Positions 16,265 through 24,173 of a DNA stretch of 64,000 nucleotides are shown one piece after another; the first letter of the stretch is position 1, and each line of letters starts with the position of its first letter. The position numbers and the translations under genes are program-made. Origin of the DNA: Halomonas alimentaria (lineage in GTDB: Bacteria; Pseudomonadota; Gammaproteobacteria; Pseudomonadales; Halomonadaceae); assembly GCF_009902005.1 (NCBI RefSeq), contig NZ_WUTT01000001.1:474509-538508 (forward strand). Direction: 5' to 3'. The notes beneath the pieces were generated by a model. The model worked only from the letters and a program-made list of their open reading frames with translations. It searched no databases and was not told the origin of the DNA.

Positions 16265-16582
16265 TCAGTGTCGCGAGGCGCCCTCCTCCTCGAACAGCTC
16301 TGCCTTGGCATCACGCATCACGTCCTCGCAGGCCGCTTGGTGAGCGAGCTGGGTGAGCAGCCCCTGGGTCACGGCGAAGCCCTTGCCCAGACAGGTATCC
16401 ACATCCTCCCGGCTCACCGCCGGGACCACATCGCAGTCGATCTTCAGGGTCCTGCCGCCACCTTCCAGCCGGTCGGCGAAATCGCGCAGCTGCCAAGCGA
16501 TCCGCTGCTTCCAGCCGGCCGTGTCATCCGCGCCTTCGTTTACGCTAAACGTGCACCGCCATTCAGGTTTATAGACCTTCAT
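16265..16582 (-). CDS. conserved protein of unknown function (105 aa)
   Basis: This 105-residue cytoplasmic protein begins MKVYKPEWRCTFSVNEGADD. It continues with WKQRIAWQLRDFADRLEGG, TLKIDCDVVPAVSREDVDTCLGKGFAVTQ and a helical end (ACEDVMRDAKAELFEEEG). The start has a strong GGAGG five bases upstream of the ATG complement at 16580-16582, excluding the longer frame. The pattern of two beta strands around an amphipathic helix and a second helix could be a small alpha/beta fold. Four cysteines (positions about 10, 54, 68 and 89) are not arranged as a typical zinc ribbon. I do not recognise the family. A terminator follows directly. Confidence 0.7.
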   Translation of the reverse strand: MKVYKPEWRCTFSVNEGADDTAGWKQRIAWQLRDFADRLEGGGRTLKIDCDVVPAVSREDVDTCLGKGFAVTQGLLTQLAHQAACEDVMRDAKAELFEEEGASRH

Positions 16583-16730
16583 GTGAACCTCCGTGCTGGC
16601 TTGGATTGAATGATCGATCGTGTATTCTGCTCCTTGGTCATGCGGTACTGCCTCAACCAGCATACCGGATCACCGCTGTCGCTGCAGTCGACGTTAGTCT
16701 CCACTTACCCGCTATCGCCAGGAGGGCACC

Positions 16731-17123
16731 ATGGCCAGCATCTTTACCCGTATCATGCAGGGCGAGATTCCGGGGCACTTCGTGCACGAGGATGACCAGT
16801 GCGTGGTCATCATGACCATCCAGCCGATGAAGCCCGGCCACGTGCTGGTGATTCCCCGCGAGGAGGTCGACCACTGGGATGACCTGCCCGAGCCGCTCTA
16901 TCAGCATCTGATGACGGTGTCGCGGCGCATGGCCAAGGCGATCAAGCAGGCCTTTCCCTGCCAGCGCGTGGGGATGCTGATCGTCGGCCTGGAGGTGCCC
17001 CATGTGCATGTCCACCTGACCCCGCTGGATGCGATGAGCGATATCCAGGTGGAGAACCTGCCGATGGCCGAGTCGGCCGACCTGGCGGCGGCGGCCGAGA
17101 AGCTGCGCGCGGCGCTGGGCTGA
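16731..17123 (+). CDS. HIT-family nucleotide hydrolase/transferase
   Basis: This is a 130-residue cytoplasmic protein of the histidine-triad family. The start is SIFTRIMQGEIPGHFVHED, followed by the HIT core MKPGHVLVIPREEVDHWDD and the catalytic triad motif VPHVHVHLTPL, which is H-x-H-x-H-followed-by-hydrophobic as expected. HIT enzymes hydrolyse nucleoside phosphoramidates or AMP-linked compounds; the exact substrate cannot be read. An AGGAGG-like site (CAGGAGGGCACC) precedes the ATG. A bidirectional terminator lies downstream before the convergent flavoprotein gene. Confidence 0.88.
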   Translation: MASIFTRIMQGEIPGHFVHEDDQCVVIMTIQPMKPGHVLVIPREEVDHWDDLPEPLYQHLMTVSRRMAKAIKQAFPCQRVGMLIVGLEVPHVHVHLTPLDAMSDIQVENLPMAESADLAAAAEKLRAALG

Positions 17124-17148
17124 GCCCAGGCCGGTCCGCTTTCACCTG

Positions 17149-17177
17149 AAAGGCCCGGGACGATGCCCCGGGCCTTT
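17149..17177. terminator. bidirectional terminator
   Basis: A perfect 11-bp stem (AAAGGCCCGGG / CCCGGGCCTTT) with a 7-nt loop sits between the convergent HIT gene and the lipoamide-dehydrogenase-like gene. A/T ends on both sides suit termination in both directions. Confidence 0.85.
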
Positions 17178-17194
17178 CGCATTAGAGGCTGCGG

Positions 17195-18661
17195 TCAGTC
17201 GCCGGGGCCGCACTCCATGCAGCGCTCGGTGATCGCCGGGCCGAGCTGCAGGTTCGCATTGAGGTCGTGCAGGGCGCCGCGCAGTCCCTCCTCCAGCACC
17301 GGGTGGTACCAGGGCATGGCCAGCATCTCGCTGATGCTGAGCTTCTGCTCCTGCGCCCAGGCCAGCAGATGCGCCATATGCTCCACCCGCGGGCCGAACA
17401 GTTCGGCGCCGAGGAACTGTCCGGAGCCGTGCTCGGCGTAGAGGCGCATCAGGCCGCGGTTCTGGCGCATCACCACGGCGCGGCCCTGGTCGGCGAAGGA
17501 GGCCTCGCCCACGGCCAGGCAGTCGCAGCCCCCCAGGCGCTTCTCGAGCTCGGCATAGCCCTCGCCCACGGTGGCCATCTGCGGCTCGCTGAAGACGATG
17601 GCCAGGGGCACGTTGCGCCGGCCGGCGCGCAGTTCAGGGAAGCGCCCGGCATTGTCGCCGGCGATGCGCCCCTCGCTGTTGGCCTCGTGGAGCAGCGGCA
17701 GCTCCTGGTTGGCGTCACCGGCGATAAATACATGGCTGGGGCCGTCATCGGTGTTGCGGCACTGCAGGGTGAAGCGGTTGAAGTGCGGCACGCCCTTGTC
17801 GTCGAGTGCCAAGTTGGCGTTCTCCAGGTCCAGGCGGTCGACGTTGGGGCGCCGGCCGGTGGCGGCCAGCAGGTAGTCGAAGCGCTCGGTCAAGGTCTCG
17901 CCGCTTTGGCGCTCGATGAAGCTGATCACCACGGCGTCGCCGTCGCGCTCGATCTTCTCCACCCGGGCGTCGGGGTCGACGTAGAACTCCTCGTTGAAGG
18001 TGGCGTCGGCCGCCTCGCGCACCTTGGCATCGCGGAACGGGCCCAGGGCGCCACCCACGCCGAACACCCGCAGGCGCACTCCCAGGCGGTGCAGTGCCTG
18101 GCCCAGCTCCAGGCCGATCACGCCGGGGCCGAATACCGCGATGGACTCGGGCAGGTCGTCCCACTCGAAGACGTCGTCGTTGATGATCAGTCGGTCGCCG
18201 GCTGCGTCGAACATCTTCGGCCAGGTGGAGCGCGAGCCGGTGGCGATGACGATATTGCGGGCCTTGACCCGGGTGTGCTCGCCCACCCTCAGGGTGTGGG
18301 GGTCCTCGAAGCGGGCGTGGCCCTGCAGGCGGTTGGCCTCGGGGATGCGCTGCATCGACTTGAACACCCGCCCCACGAAACCGTCGCGCTCCTGCTTGAG
18401 CCGCGCCATCACCGCGCGGCCGTCCACCTCGACGCCGATCACCTTGATGCCGAAGCCGCCGGCGTCACGGGCCTGGTGGGCTGCCTCGGCGGCGGCGATC
18501 AGCAGCTTGGAGGGCATGCAGCCCACCCGGGCGCAGGTGGTGCCGTACTCACCACCCTCGATCAGGACCACGCGGTCGCTGTGCTTGCTGGCGGCGTGCC
18601 AGGCGCTCAGGCCGGCACTGCCGGCGCCGATGATCGCGATGTCGACCTCACGTTGCTGCAT
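17195..18661 (-). CDS. dihydrolipoyl dehydrogenase-like FAD/NAD disulfide oxidoreductase
   Basis: This is a 488-residue class I pyridine nucleotide-disulfide reductase. It has an FAD-binding IIGAGSAGLSAWHA, a redox-active disulphide in GTTCARVGCMPSK (Cys-x4-Cys), the second FAD motif FIAGDANQELPLLHEA, and the dimerisation domain with the catalytic His-Glu pair in WYHPVLEEGLRGAL. It therefore has the parts of a working lipoamide dehydrogenase. It is not linked to pyruvate or 2-oxoglutarate dehydrogenase genes, so the physiological disulphide substrate is unknown. The C-terminus ends in an unusual CMECGPGD tail with two more cysteines. The ATG has GGAGAG upstream. Confidence 0.8.
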   Translation of the reverse strand: MQQREVDIAIIGAGSAGLSAWHAASKHSDRVVLIEGGEYGTTCARVGCMPSKLLIAAAEAAHQARDAGGFGIKVIGVEVDGRAVMARLKQERDGFVGRVFKSMQRIPEANRLQGHARFEDPHTLRVGEHTRVKARNIVIATGSRSTWPKMFDAAGDRLIINDDVFEWDDLPESIAVFGPGVIGLELGQALHRLGVRLRVFGVGGALGPFRDAKVREAADATFNEEFYVDPDARVEKIERDGDAVVISFIERQSGETLTERFDYLLAATGRRPNVDRLDLENANLALDDKGVPHFNRFTLQCRNTDDGPSHVFIAGDANQELPLLHEANSEGRIAGDNAGRFPELRAGRRNVPLAIVFSEPQMATVGEGYAELEKRLGGCDCLAVGEASFADQGRAVVMRQNRGLMRLYAEHGSGQFLGAELFGPRVEHMAHLLAWAQEQKLSISEMLAMPWYHPVLEEGLRGALHDLNANLQLGPAITERCMECGPGD

Positions 18662-18781
18662 CGGGCTCTCCTTGCTCAGGAATCAGTTGCTTCACTCTGT
18701 TCCTTCACTATGACACAGGGTAGGGAGGGGCGATGGGGCCACAACGGCGGCGTCTTGACGCAGGCCCGCAGTCGTGTCGGC

Positions 18782-19990
18782 TCAACCTGCCGCCATGACC
18801 CGGTTGCGACCCGCCTCCTTGGCGCGATAGAGGGCGGCATCGGCGCGCTCCAGGGCCTGCTGTGGTGCTTCATCATCTTGCAGGCCTGCCACACCGACGC
18901 TGGTGGTGACCGGCACGCGCTGATGATTATGGTCCGGGAAGTGGTGCTGCTCGACGGCCTGGCGAATGCGCTCTGCTACGTCGTGGGCCCGGGCGCGGTC
19001 GGCATTGAACAGCAGCACCACGAACTCTTCGCCGCCGTAGCGGGCCACGCAGTCCTCGGGGCGGGTCTGCTGAGTCAGCACTCTGGCGAATTCGGCCAGC
19101 ACCATGTCGCCCACGGAGTGGCCGTGGGTGTCGTTGATCTTCTTGAAGTGGTCGATATCCATCATCAGCACCGCGCACTCCGGCGTGCTGTGCTCTGAGT
19201 ACTCGCCGTGGCGCCAGGCCTGGAGCTTCTCCAGGTGCAGCGACAGGGCGCCGCGGTTGAGCAGTCCGGTCAGCGGGTCATGGGTGGCCTGGCGGTAGAC
19301 CCGCATGAGCAGGCTCAGCTGGAAATGGTTGGCCGCCATGGATACCACCAGCAGGCTGGCGAGCAGCCACATGCCTTCGAGCCCCTGCGCAGTCAGCCAA
19401 CTGCCGTCGACCATCTGGGCGAAGGCGAGCAGCCAGAGCATGGCGATACCGGCGGCAAGCGACTCGACGATGGTGAAGGGAAAGATGCTAAGCGCGGCCA
19501 CCAGCAGGAAGGGGATAAAGGCGTAGCCTGCCAGGCGCACGACCTCGTCGTCGGGCAGCAGGATCAGGACCAGCGCATAGAAGGCCGCCGGCAGCGCCAG
19601 CAACAGGCCGGCACTCAGGCGAATGCGCCCGATACGCTCGCGGCTGAGCTTGGCCAGCAGTATCACGCAGGCCAGTCCCGCCAGCAGCAGGCCGCGGCCC
19701 ATCAGGGTGGTGTCGAGCAGTTCGCGCGGCAGCATCACCGCATCCACCAGGGCCCACAGCGGGGAGAGCAGCAGGAAGATAACGCCCACGGCCAGCACCC
19801 GGTTGCGCAGGTAGTGGGCGTGGGAGTAGGCGAAGTCCAGCGAATGGTGGCGGTTGCTGAAGGTATCGCGGATCGAGGTGAGATTGGCGCGTAACTCTCC
19901 GCTGGCACGGGGGGTCGTGAAGGGCGGGTTGGGTGTGGCCTTGCGACGCTGTGGCGTGGGAGATGAGGTCTCATCGACTGGCTTTGGCAT
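18782..19990 (-). CDS. membrane-bound diguanylate cyclase (GGDEF)
   Basis: About 402 residues from the ATG complement at 19988-19990. A cytoplasmic N-terminus is followed by roughly six hydrophobic segments (about residues 65-230, for example VLAVGVIFLLLSPLWALVDAV), then a GGDEF domain: HDPLTGLLNRGAL, MMDIDHFKKINDTHGH and the active-site RYGGEEF. RPED five residues before GGEEF is an intact RxxD inhibitory site, so product feedback is expected. It makes cyclic-di-GMP from two GTP. An in-frame ATG at 20044 would add 18 residues; neither start has a strong ribosome site. No sensory domain beyond the membrane region is recognised. Confidence 0.85.
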   Translation of the reverse strand: MPKPVDETSSPTPQRRKATPNPPFTTPRASGELRANLTSIRDTFSNRHHSLDFAYSHAHYLRNRVLAVGVIFLLLSPLWALVDAVMLPRELLDTTLMGRGLLLAGLACVILLAKLSRERIGRIRLSAGLLLALPAAFYALVLILLPDDEVVRLAGYAFIPFLLVAALSIFPFTIVESLAAGIAMLWLLAFAQMVDGSWLTAQGLEGMWLLASLLVVSMAANHFQLSLLMRVYRQATHDPLTGLLNRGALSLHLEKLQAWRHGEYSEHSTPECAVLMMDIDHFKKINDTHGHSVGDMVLAEFARVLTQQTRPEDCVARYGGEEFVVLLFNADRARAHDVAERIRQAVEQHHFPDHNHQRVPVTTSVGVAGLQDDEAPQQALERADAALYRAKEAGRNRVMAAG

Positions 19991-20352
19991 GGCGCGGCAA
20001 CTTGTCTGGGCCCCGAAGCGCTCGGGGCATTGGGCATTAAGCACTAGGCACTGGAGTGCTCCATCATAGCAGAGCTGCTACTCCTCCTTGTGGGAACCCA
20101 GATCCTGGCCAGGGCTATCGCAGTTACCGTAGCGCCCTTCGCCCTTGTACCACCGCGATCGCCGATAAATCGGGCTCCCACGCCGCCATAGCGTGCTCCC
20201 ACAACGGCGCAGCGTGGCCGCCGGCTTTCTGTTATCCTGCAGGCCATCCATCTCCCCCACTTCCGACGCATGCCGCTCGGCCCTCGCCGTCGCTCGCTTA
20301 CGACCCTGGCTCGCCCGCTGTCCCTGGCTGCCCCTTTCTGCAGGATGTTCCC
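19991..20352. other. intergenic region with REP-like repeats upstream of dbpA
   Basis: This is a 362-bp gap between divergent genes. About 20085-20215 contains repeated GTGGGAGC-type words on the minus strand and small palindromes (see the repeat entry). The last ~100 bases before the dbpA start show only weak translation signals. No RNA gene was recognised. Confidence 0.5.
20085..20215 (-). repeat. REP-like palindromic repeat cluster
   Basis: On the minus strand, TGTGGGAGC and CGTGGGAGCCCGA lie about 25 bp apart, with the small palindrome CCGATTTATCGG. A degenerate inverted copy, TGTGGGAACCC, is at 20088-20098 on the plus strand. This resembles the GTGGGAGC-type REP elements found between genes in Pseudomonas and relatives. 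Copy number elsewhere in the genome cannot be seen here. Confidence 0.5.
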
Positions 20353-21756
20353 TTGTCCGATACCCCTTCCGACGCCTCCTTCGCCGCGCTGCCGCTGGCG
20401 CCGGAGCTGCTCGATAACCTCGCCTCGCTGGGCTTCACCGCCATGACGCCGATCCAGGCCGAGAGCCTGCCGCCGATCCTGGCCGGCCGCGACGTGATCG
20501 CCCAGGCGAAGACCGGCTCCGGCAAGACCGCCGCCTTCGGCCTGGGGCTGCTCTCGCGGCTTGAGCTCTCGAGCTTCCGTGTGCAGGGGCTGGTGCTCTG
20601 CCCGACGCGGGAGCTGGCCGACCAGGTGGCCGGCGAGCTGCGCCGGCTGGCGCGCAGCCTGCCCAACGTCAAGGTGCTGACCCTGTGCGGCGGCGCTCCC
20701 TTCGGGCCGCAGCTGGCCTCGCTGGAGCACGGTGCACATATCGTGGTGGGTACCCCGGGCCGGGTGGAGGAGCATCTGCGCAAGGGCTCGCTTGCGCTTG
20801 ACGGACTCGCGACCCTGGTGCTGGACGAGGCCGACCGCATGCTCGACATGGGCTTCCAGGCGAGCCTGGAGGCGATCGTCGCCGAGACCCCTGCCCGCCG
20901 TCAGACGCTGCTGTTCAGCGCCACCTTCTCCGACACCGTACGCCCCGTGGCCGCGGCGCTGATGCGCGACCCGGTGACGGTGGAGGTGGCCGAGACCCAT
21001 GACGCCAGCAGCATCCACGAGCGGGTCTACCGGGTCGCCGACGGCGACGAAGCGCGCCTGGAGGGGCTGTGCCGGCTGCTGCTGCACCTGCGCCCGGCCG
21101 CAAGCGTGGTGTTCTGCAATACCAAGCGCGAGACCGACGAGGTGGCCCAGGCGCTGAATGCGGCGGGCTTCAGCGCCCTGGCGCTGCACGGCGACCTGGA
21201 GCAGCCCGACCGCGACCGGCTGCTGGTACTCTTCGCCAACCGCAGCGCCTCGATCCTGGTGGCCACCGACGTGGCCGCCCGCGGACTCGACATCGCCGAA
21301 CTGGATGCGGTGTTCAACTACCACATCGCCCGGGACCTGGAGGTGCACGTGCACCGCGTCGGGCGCACCGGTCGGGCCGGCAGCGCGGGGATCGCCTGCA
21401 CCCTGGTCGGCCAGGGCGAGGAGTACCGGCTGGCGCGCCTCACCGACTTCCTCGGCGAGCCCCTCGATGAGGCCAGCCTGCCGCCGCGCTCGGTGCTCTC
21501 CCGGGAGCCCCTGGTGGCCCCCATGGCGACCCTGCAGATCGGTGGCGGCAAGAAGCAGAAGGTGCGCCCCGGTGACATCCTCGGTGCGCTGACCGGCGAG
21601 GCGGGGCTGGCCGGTGACCAGGTGGGCAGGATCAAGGTGCTGGCCAACAGTGCCTACGTGGCCGTGCGGCGCGAGGTGGCCGACCAGGCCCTGGAGCGTC
21701 TGGTGAACGGCCGAATCAAGGGGCGCAGCTTTCGCGCCCGGCGCATCAGCCGCTGA
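20353..21756 (+). CDS. dbpA: ATP-dependent RNA helicase DbpA
   Basis: This is a 467-residue DEAD-box helicase. The Q motif GFTAMTPIQAESLPP, Walker A AKTGSGKT, DEADRMLDMGF, SAT in FSATFSD, and the C-terminal helicase motifs ATDVAARGLDIAELD and HRVGRTGRAG are all intact. The last ~75 residues (KVRPGDILGALTGEAGL, VGRIKVLANSAYVAV) are the DbpA RNA-recognition domain that binds hairpin 92 of 23S rRNA during 50S assembly. The TTG at 20353 is chosen because it lies 8 bases after CAGGA and matches DbpA length; the frame runs open to 20056 but that part is not DbpA-like. Confidence 0.92.
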   Translation: MSDTPSDASFAALPLAPELLDNLASLGFTAMTPIQAESLPPILAGRDVIAQAKTGSGKTAAFGLGLLSRLELSSFRVQGLVLCPTRELADQVAGELRRLARSLPNVKVLTLCGGAPFGPQLASLEHGAHIVVGTPGRVEEHLRKGSLALDGLATLVLDEADRMLDMGFQASLEAIVAETPARRQTLLFSATFSDTVRPVAAALMRDPVTVEVAETHDASSIHERVYRVADGDEARLEGLCRLLLHLRPAASVVFCNTKRETDEVAQALNAAGFSALALHGDLEQPDRDRLLVLFANRSASILVATDVAARGLDIAELDAVFNYHIARDLEVHVHRVGRTGRAGSAGIACTLVGQGEEYRLARLTDFLGEPLDEASLPPRSVLSREPLVAPMATLQIGGGKKQKVRPGDILGALTGEAGLAGDQVGRIKVLANSAYVAVRREVADQALERLVNGRIKGRSFRARRISR

Positions 21757-21796
21757 ACCGAATCGGCAATACGGTTCGGCACTACCGGGAGGATAG

Positions 21797-22699
21797 ATGA
21801 AGATACCCAAGCGCTTGCAGCCGCTGGTGGACGACGGCCTGATCGAGGCGGTCGAGAGCCAGCTGATGAGCGGCAAGGAAGCCCAGGTCTACGTGGTGCG
21901 CTCCCATGGGGAGCGGCGCTGCGCCAAGGTCTTCAAGGAGGCCAAGCAGCGCAGCTTCAAGCAGGCCGTGCAGTACCAGGAGGGGCGTCGTGAGCGCAAC
22001 AGCCGCCGCTCGCGGGCCATGGCCAAGAAGACCCGTTACGGCCAGAAGGAGCAGGAGCAGGCCTGGCTCAACGCCGAGGTGGATGCCCTCTACCGGCTGG
22101 CCGCGGCGGACGTGCGGGTGCCCAAGCCCTATGGCTTCATCGATGGCGTTCTGCTGATGGAGATGATCAGCGATGCCGAGGGTCTTACCGCCCCGCGCCT
22201 GGACGACGTGACCCTGAGCGCCGAGGAGGCCCGCGAGCACTACGCCAAGATCCTGGCCGATGTGGTCAAGATGCTGTGTGCCGGCCTGATCCACGGCGAC
22301 CTCTCCGAGTTTAACGTGCTGCTGGCCGCCGACGGCCCGGTGATCATCGACCTGCCCCAGGCGGTGGACGCCGCCGGCAACAACAGCGCCGAGTGGATGT
22401 TCGAGCGCGACGTGGACAACATGCGCCGCTATTTCGGCCGCTTCGCCCCGGAGCTGCTGGCCACGGACTACGGCAAGGAGATCTGGGCGCTCTTCGAGGC
22501 CGGTGAGCTGCACCCGGAGAGCCGTCTCACCGGCCGCTTCGTGCACGACACCGCCCCCGTCGATGTCGACGAGCTGATGACGGTGATCGACGACGTGCGC
22601 GACGAGGAGGCCCAGCGCCAGGCGGCCCTCAACCGCGGCGACGAGCCCGGCGTGGAAGAGGCCGCCGAGGAGTGGCGCGAGTCCCAGCGCGAGCGCTGA
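21797..22699 (+). CDS. RIO-type serine/threonine protein kinase
   Basis: This is a 300-residue atypical protein kinase of the RIO1 group. Visible are the nucleotide-binding region MSGKEAQVYVV with the lysine in CAKVFKE, a basic insert (GRRERNSRRSRAMAKK), MEMIS at the hinge, the catalytic loop LIHGDLSEFNVLL and the metal-binding IIDLPQAVD. All catalytic residues are present. Bacterial RIO kinases are widespread in gammaproteobacteria but their substrates are unclear. In eukaryotes and archaea the family acts in ribosome maturation, and here the gene directly follows dbpA, a ribosome-assembly helicase (40-bp gap, same strand). A shared role is an inference only. Confidence 0.9.
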   Translation: MKIPKRLQPLVDDGLIEAVESQLMSGKEAQVYVVRSHGERRCAKVFKEAKQRSFKQAVQYQEGRRERNSRRSRAMAKKTRYGQKEQEQAWLNAEVDALYRLAAADVRVPKPYGFIDGVLLMEMISDAEGLTAPRLDDVTLSAEEAREHYAKILADVVKMLCAGLIHGDLSEFNVLLAADGPVIIDLPQAVDAAGNNSAEWMFERDVDNMRRYFGRFAPELLATDYGKEIWALFEAGELHPESRLTGRFVHDTAPVDVDELMTVIDDVRDEEAQRQAALNRGDEPGVEEAAEEWRESQRER

Positions 22700-22771
22700 A
22701 CGGCCCACGCCTCCTTTATTTGCGACCTCCCTGCCAACCCTGCCGCTCTCGACTAGTCTGACAAGACGGGA

Positions 22772-22791
22772 GCGGGCTGTGGACAGCCCGC
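22772..22791. other. hairpin between the RIO kinase and DUF4399 genes
   Basis: A perfect 8-bp stem (GCGGGCTG / CAGCCCGC) with a TGGA loop lies 72 bp after the kinase stop codon. There is no T-tract. It may end the kinase transcript or form 5' leader structure for the next gene. Confidence 0.5.
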
Positions 22792-22853
22792 ATGGCTTAT
22801 CTGGCGGCACCTACCGCCCTGCATGCCATCGCGGGATGGCAGAGGAGAGCATC

Positions 22854-23294
22854 ATGAACAAGCAGATCCTTGCCCTGGCGCTGGGTCTGGCCGGCAGCGC
22901 ACTGCTGGCGGCTCCGGCCGTGGCCGAGATGGAACGCGTCGCGGCCCCGGAGGGAGCCGAGGTCTATTTCCTGTCGCCTGAGGAGGGCGCGACCCTCTCC
23001 GGCCCGGTGACTGTGCGCATGGGCTTGAAGGGCATGGGCGTGGCCCCCGCCGGTACCCAGGCCGAGGGCACCGGCCACCACCATCTGCTGGTGGACACGC
23101 CGCTGGATGAAGTGGATCTCGACCAGCCGCTGCCGGCCAACGACGGCATGCGCCATTTCGGCGGCGGCCAGACCGAGACCACGCTGGAGCTGGAGCCGGG
23201 CGAGCATGAGCTGCAGCTGCTGTTTATGGACCACCGGCACGTGAGCTTCGACCCGCCGGTGACCTCCGAAGTCATCACCATCACCGTGGAGTAG
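22854..23294 (+). CDS. exported DUF4399 protein
   Basis: This is a 146-residue periplasmic protein. The signal peptide is LALALGLAGSALLAAPAVA with cleavage before EM. The mature part carries the DUF4399 pattern VYFLSPEEGATLSGPVTVRMGLKGMGVAPAG, quoted in pieces VYFLSPEEGA and VTVRMGLKGMGVAPAG, then GHHHLLVDTPL, HFGGGQTETTLEL and PGEHELQLLFMDHRH. The clustered histidines could bind a metal, but this is not established. The start at 22854 has AGAGGAGAG upstream; the longer frame from 22779 would mask the signal peptide. Function unknown. It converges with yeeN. Confidence 0.88.
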   Translation: MNKQILALALGLAGSALLAAPAVAEMERVAAPEGAEVYFLSPEEGATLSGPVTVRMGLKGMGVAPAGTQAEGTGHHHLLVDTPLDEVDLDQPLPANDGMRHFGGGQTETTLELEPGEHELQLLFMDHRHVSFDPPVTSEVITITVE

Positions 23295-23312
23295 GGGGCT
23301 CCCGCAGGCCCC

Positions 23313-24038
23313 TCAATCCTCGGGGAGTTCGGCGCTGTGGAAGACGTTCTGCACGTCGTCGCAGTCGTTGAGCGCGTCGAGGAGCTTCTCGAACATGGCC
23401 ACGTCGTCGCCCTCAAGCGGGGTCGTGGCCTGGGGCACGAACTGGATCTCGTCGACCTCGAAGTCGAGCTCGCCGAAGGCGTCGAGCAGCGCCTGCTTGG
23501 CCTTGGCGTACTCGGTATGCGGGGCGAAGACGGTGATCTGTCCCGCCTCGTTCTCGATGTCGGTGACGTCGACATCGGCCTCCATCAGCGCCTCGAGCAC
23601 CGCCTCCTCGTCGCTGCCCTGGAAGGCCAGGATGGCGCAGTGGTCGAACATGTGGCTGACGCTGCCGGGGGTGCCGAGCTTGCTCTTGGCCTTGTTGAAG
23701 CAGGTGCGCACCTCGCCGAAGGTGCGGTTGGGGTTGTCGGTCAGGCAGTCGACGATGACCATGCAGTTGCCCGGCCCGAAGCCCTCGTAGCGCGCCGGAG
23801 AGAAGTCCTCGCCGCCCACACCGCTGGCCTTGTCCAGCGCCTTGTCGATGACGTGGGTGGGGACCTGGTCCTTCTTGGCGCGCTCGATCAGCCCGCGCAG
23901 GCTCAGGTTGCCGGCGGGGTCGGTACCGCCCTGCTTGGCGCAGACGTAGATCTCGCGGCCGTACTTGCTGTAGACCTTGGTCTTGGCGGCGGCCGTCTTG
24001 GCCATGGATTCCTTGCGGTTCTGGAAGGCCCTGCCCAT
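23313..24038 (-). CDS. yeeN: YebC/PmpR-family protein, YeeN type
   Basis: This is a 241-residue cytoplasmic protein. The family start [15 protein letters not shown], followed by [79 protein letters not shown] and DDVQNVFHS, covers all YebC/TACO1 conserved blocks. The sequence follows E. coli YeeN more closely than YebC (KIYAKFG-type start, [13 protein letters not shown]). Family members act as transcriptional regulators or as translation factors that help ribosomes at proline stretches. It stands alone on the minus strand, convergent with the DUF4399 gene. Confidence 0.92.
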   Translation of the reverse strand: MGRAFQNRKESMAKTAAAKTKVYSKYGREIYVCAKQGGTDPAGNLSLRGLIERAKKDQVPTHVIDKALDKASGVGGEDFSPARYEGFGPGNCMVIVDCLTDNPNRTFGEVRTCFNKAKSKLGTPGSVSHMFDHCAILAFQGSDEEAVLEALMEADVDVTDIENEAGQITVFAPHTEYAKAKQALLDAFGELDFEVDEIQFVPQATTPLEGDDVAMFEKLLDALNDCDDVQNVFHSAELPED

Positions 24039-24173
24039 ATCATTATCCTGTCGAGTTCAACACGAGGCTGGATTCTACGAGACCCAAGGGGGCGGGAACA
24101 GGGCTATTTTCCGTCCTGCATGACCCCCGTCATGACTACACTCCGGGAGTCACCATCCGGCTCCGGAGGCCCC

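Noticed and set aside
15840..16582. Possible toxin-antitoxin pair
   Set aside because: The two small genes are separated by a terminator and about 165 bp, are not coupled, and show no toxin or DNA-binding motif.
17267..19198. A 643-codon plus-strand frame
   Set aside because: Antisense to the lipoamide-dehydrogenase-like gene and the cyclase, both with complete motifs.
20044..21876. A 610-codon minus-strand frame over dbpA
   Set aside because: Antisense shadow of a complete DEAD-box helicase; composition is typical of GC-driven open frames.
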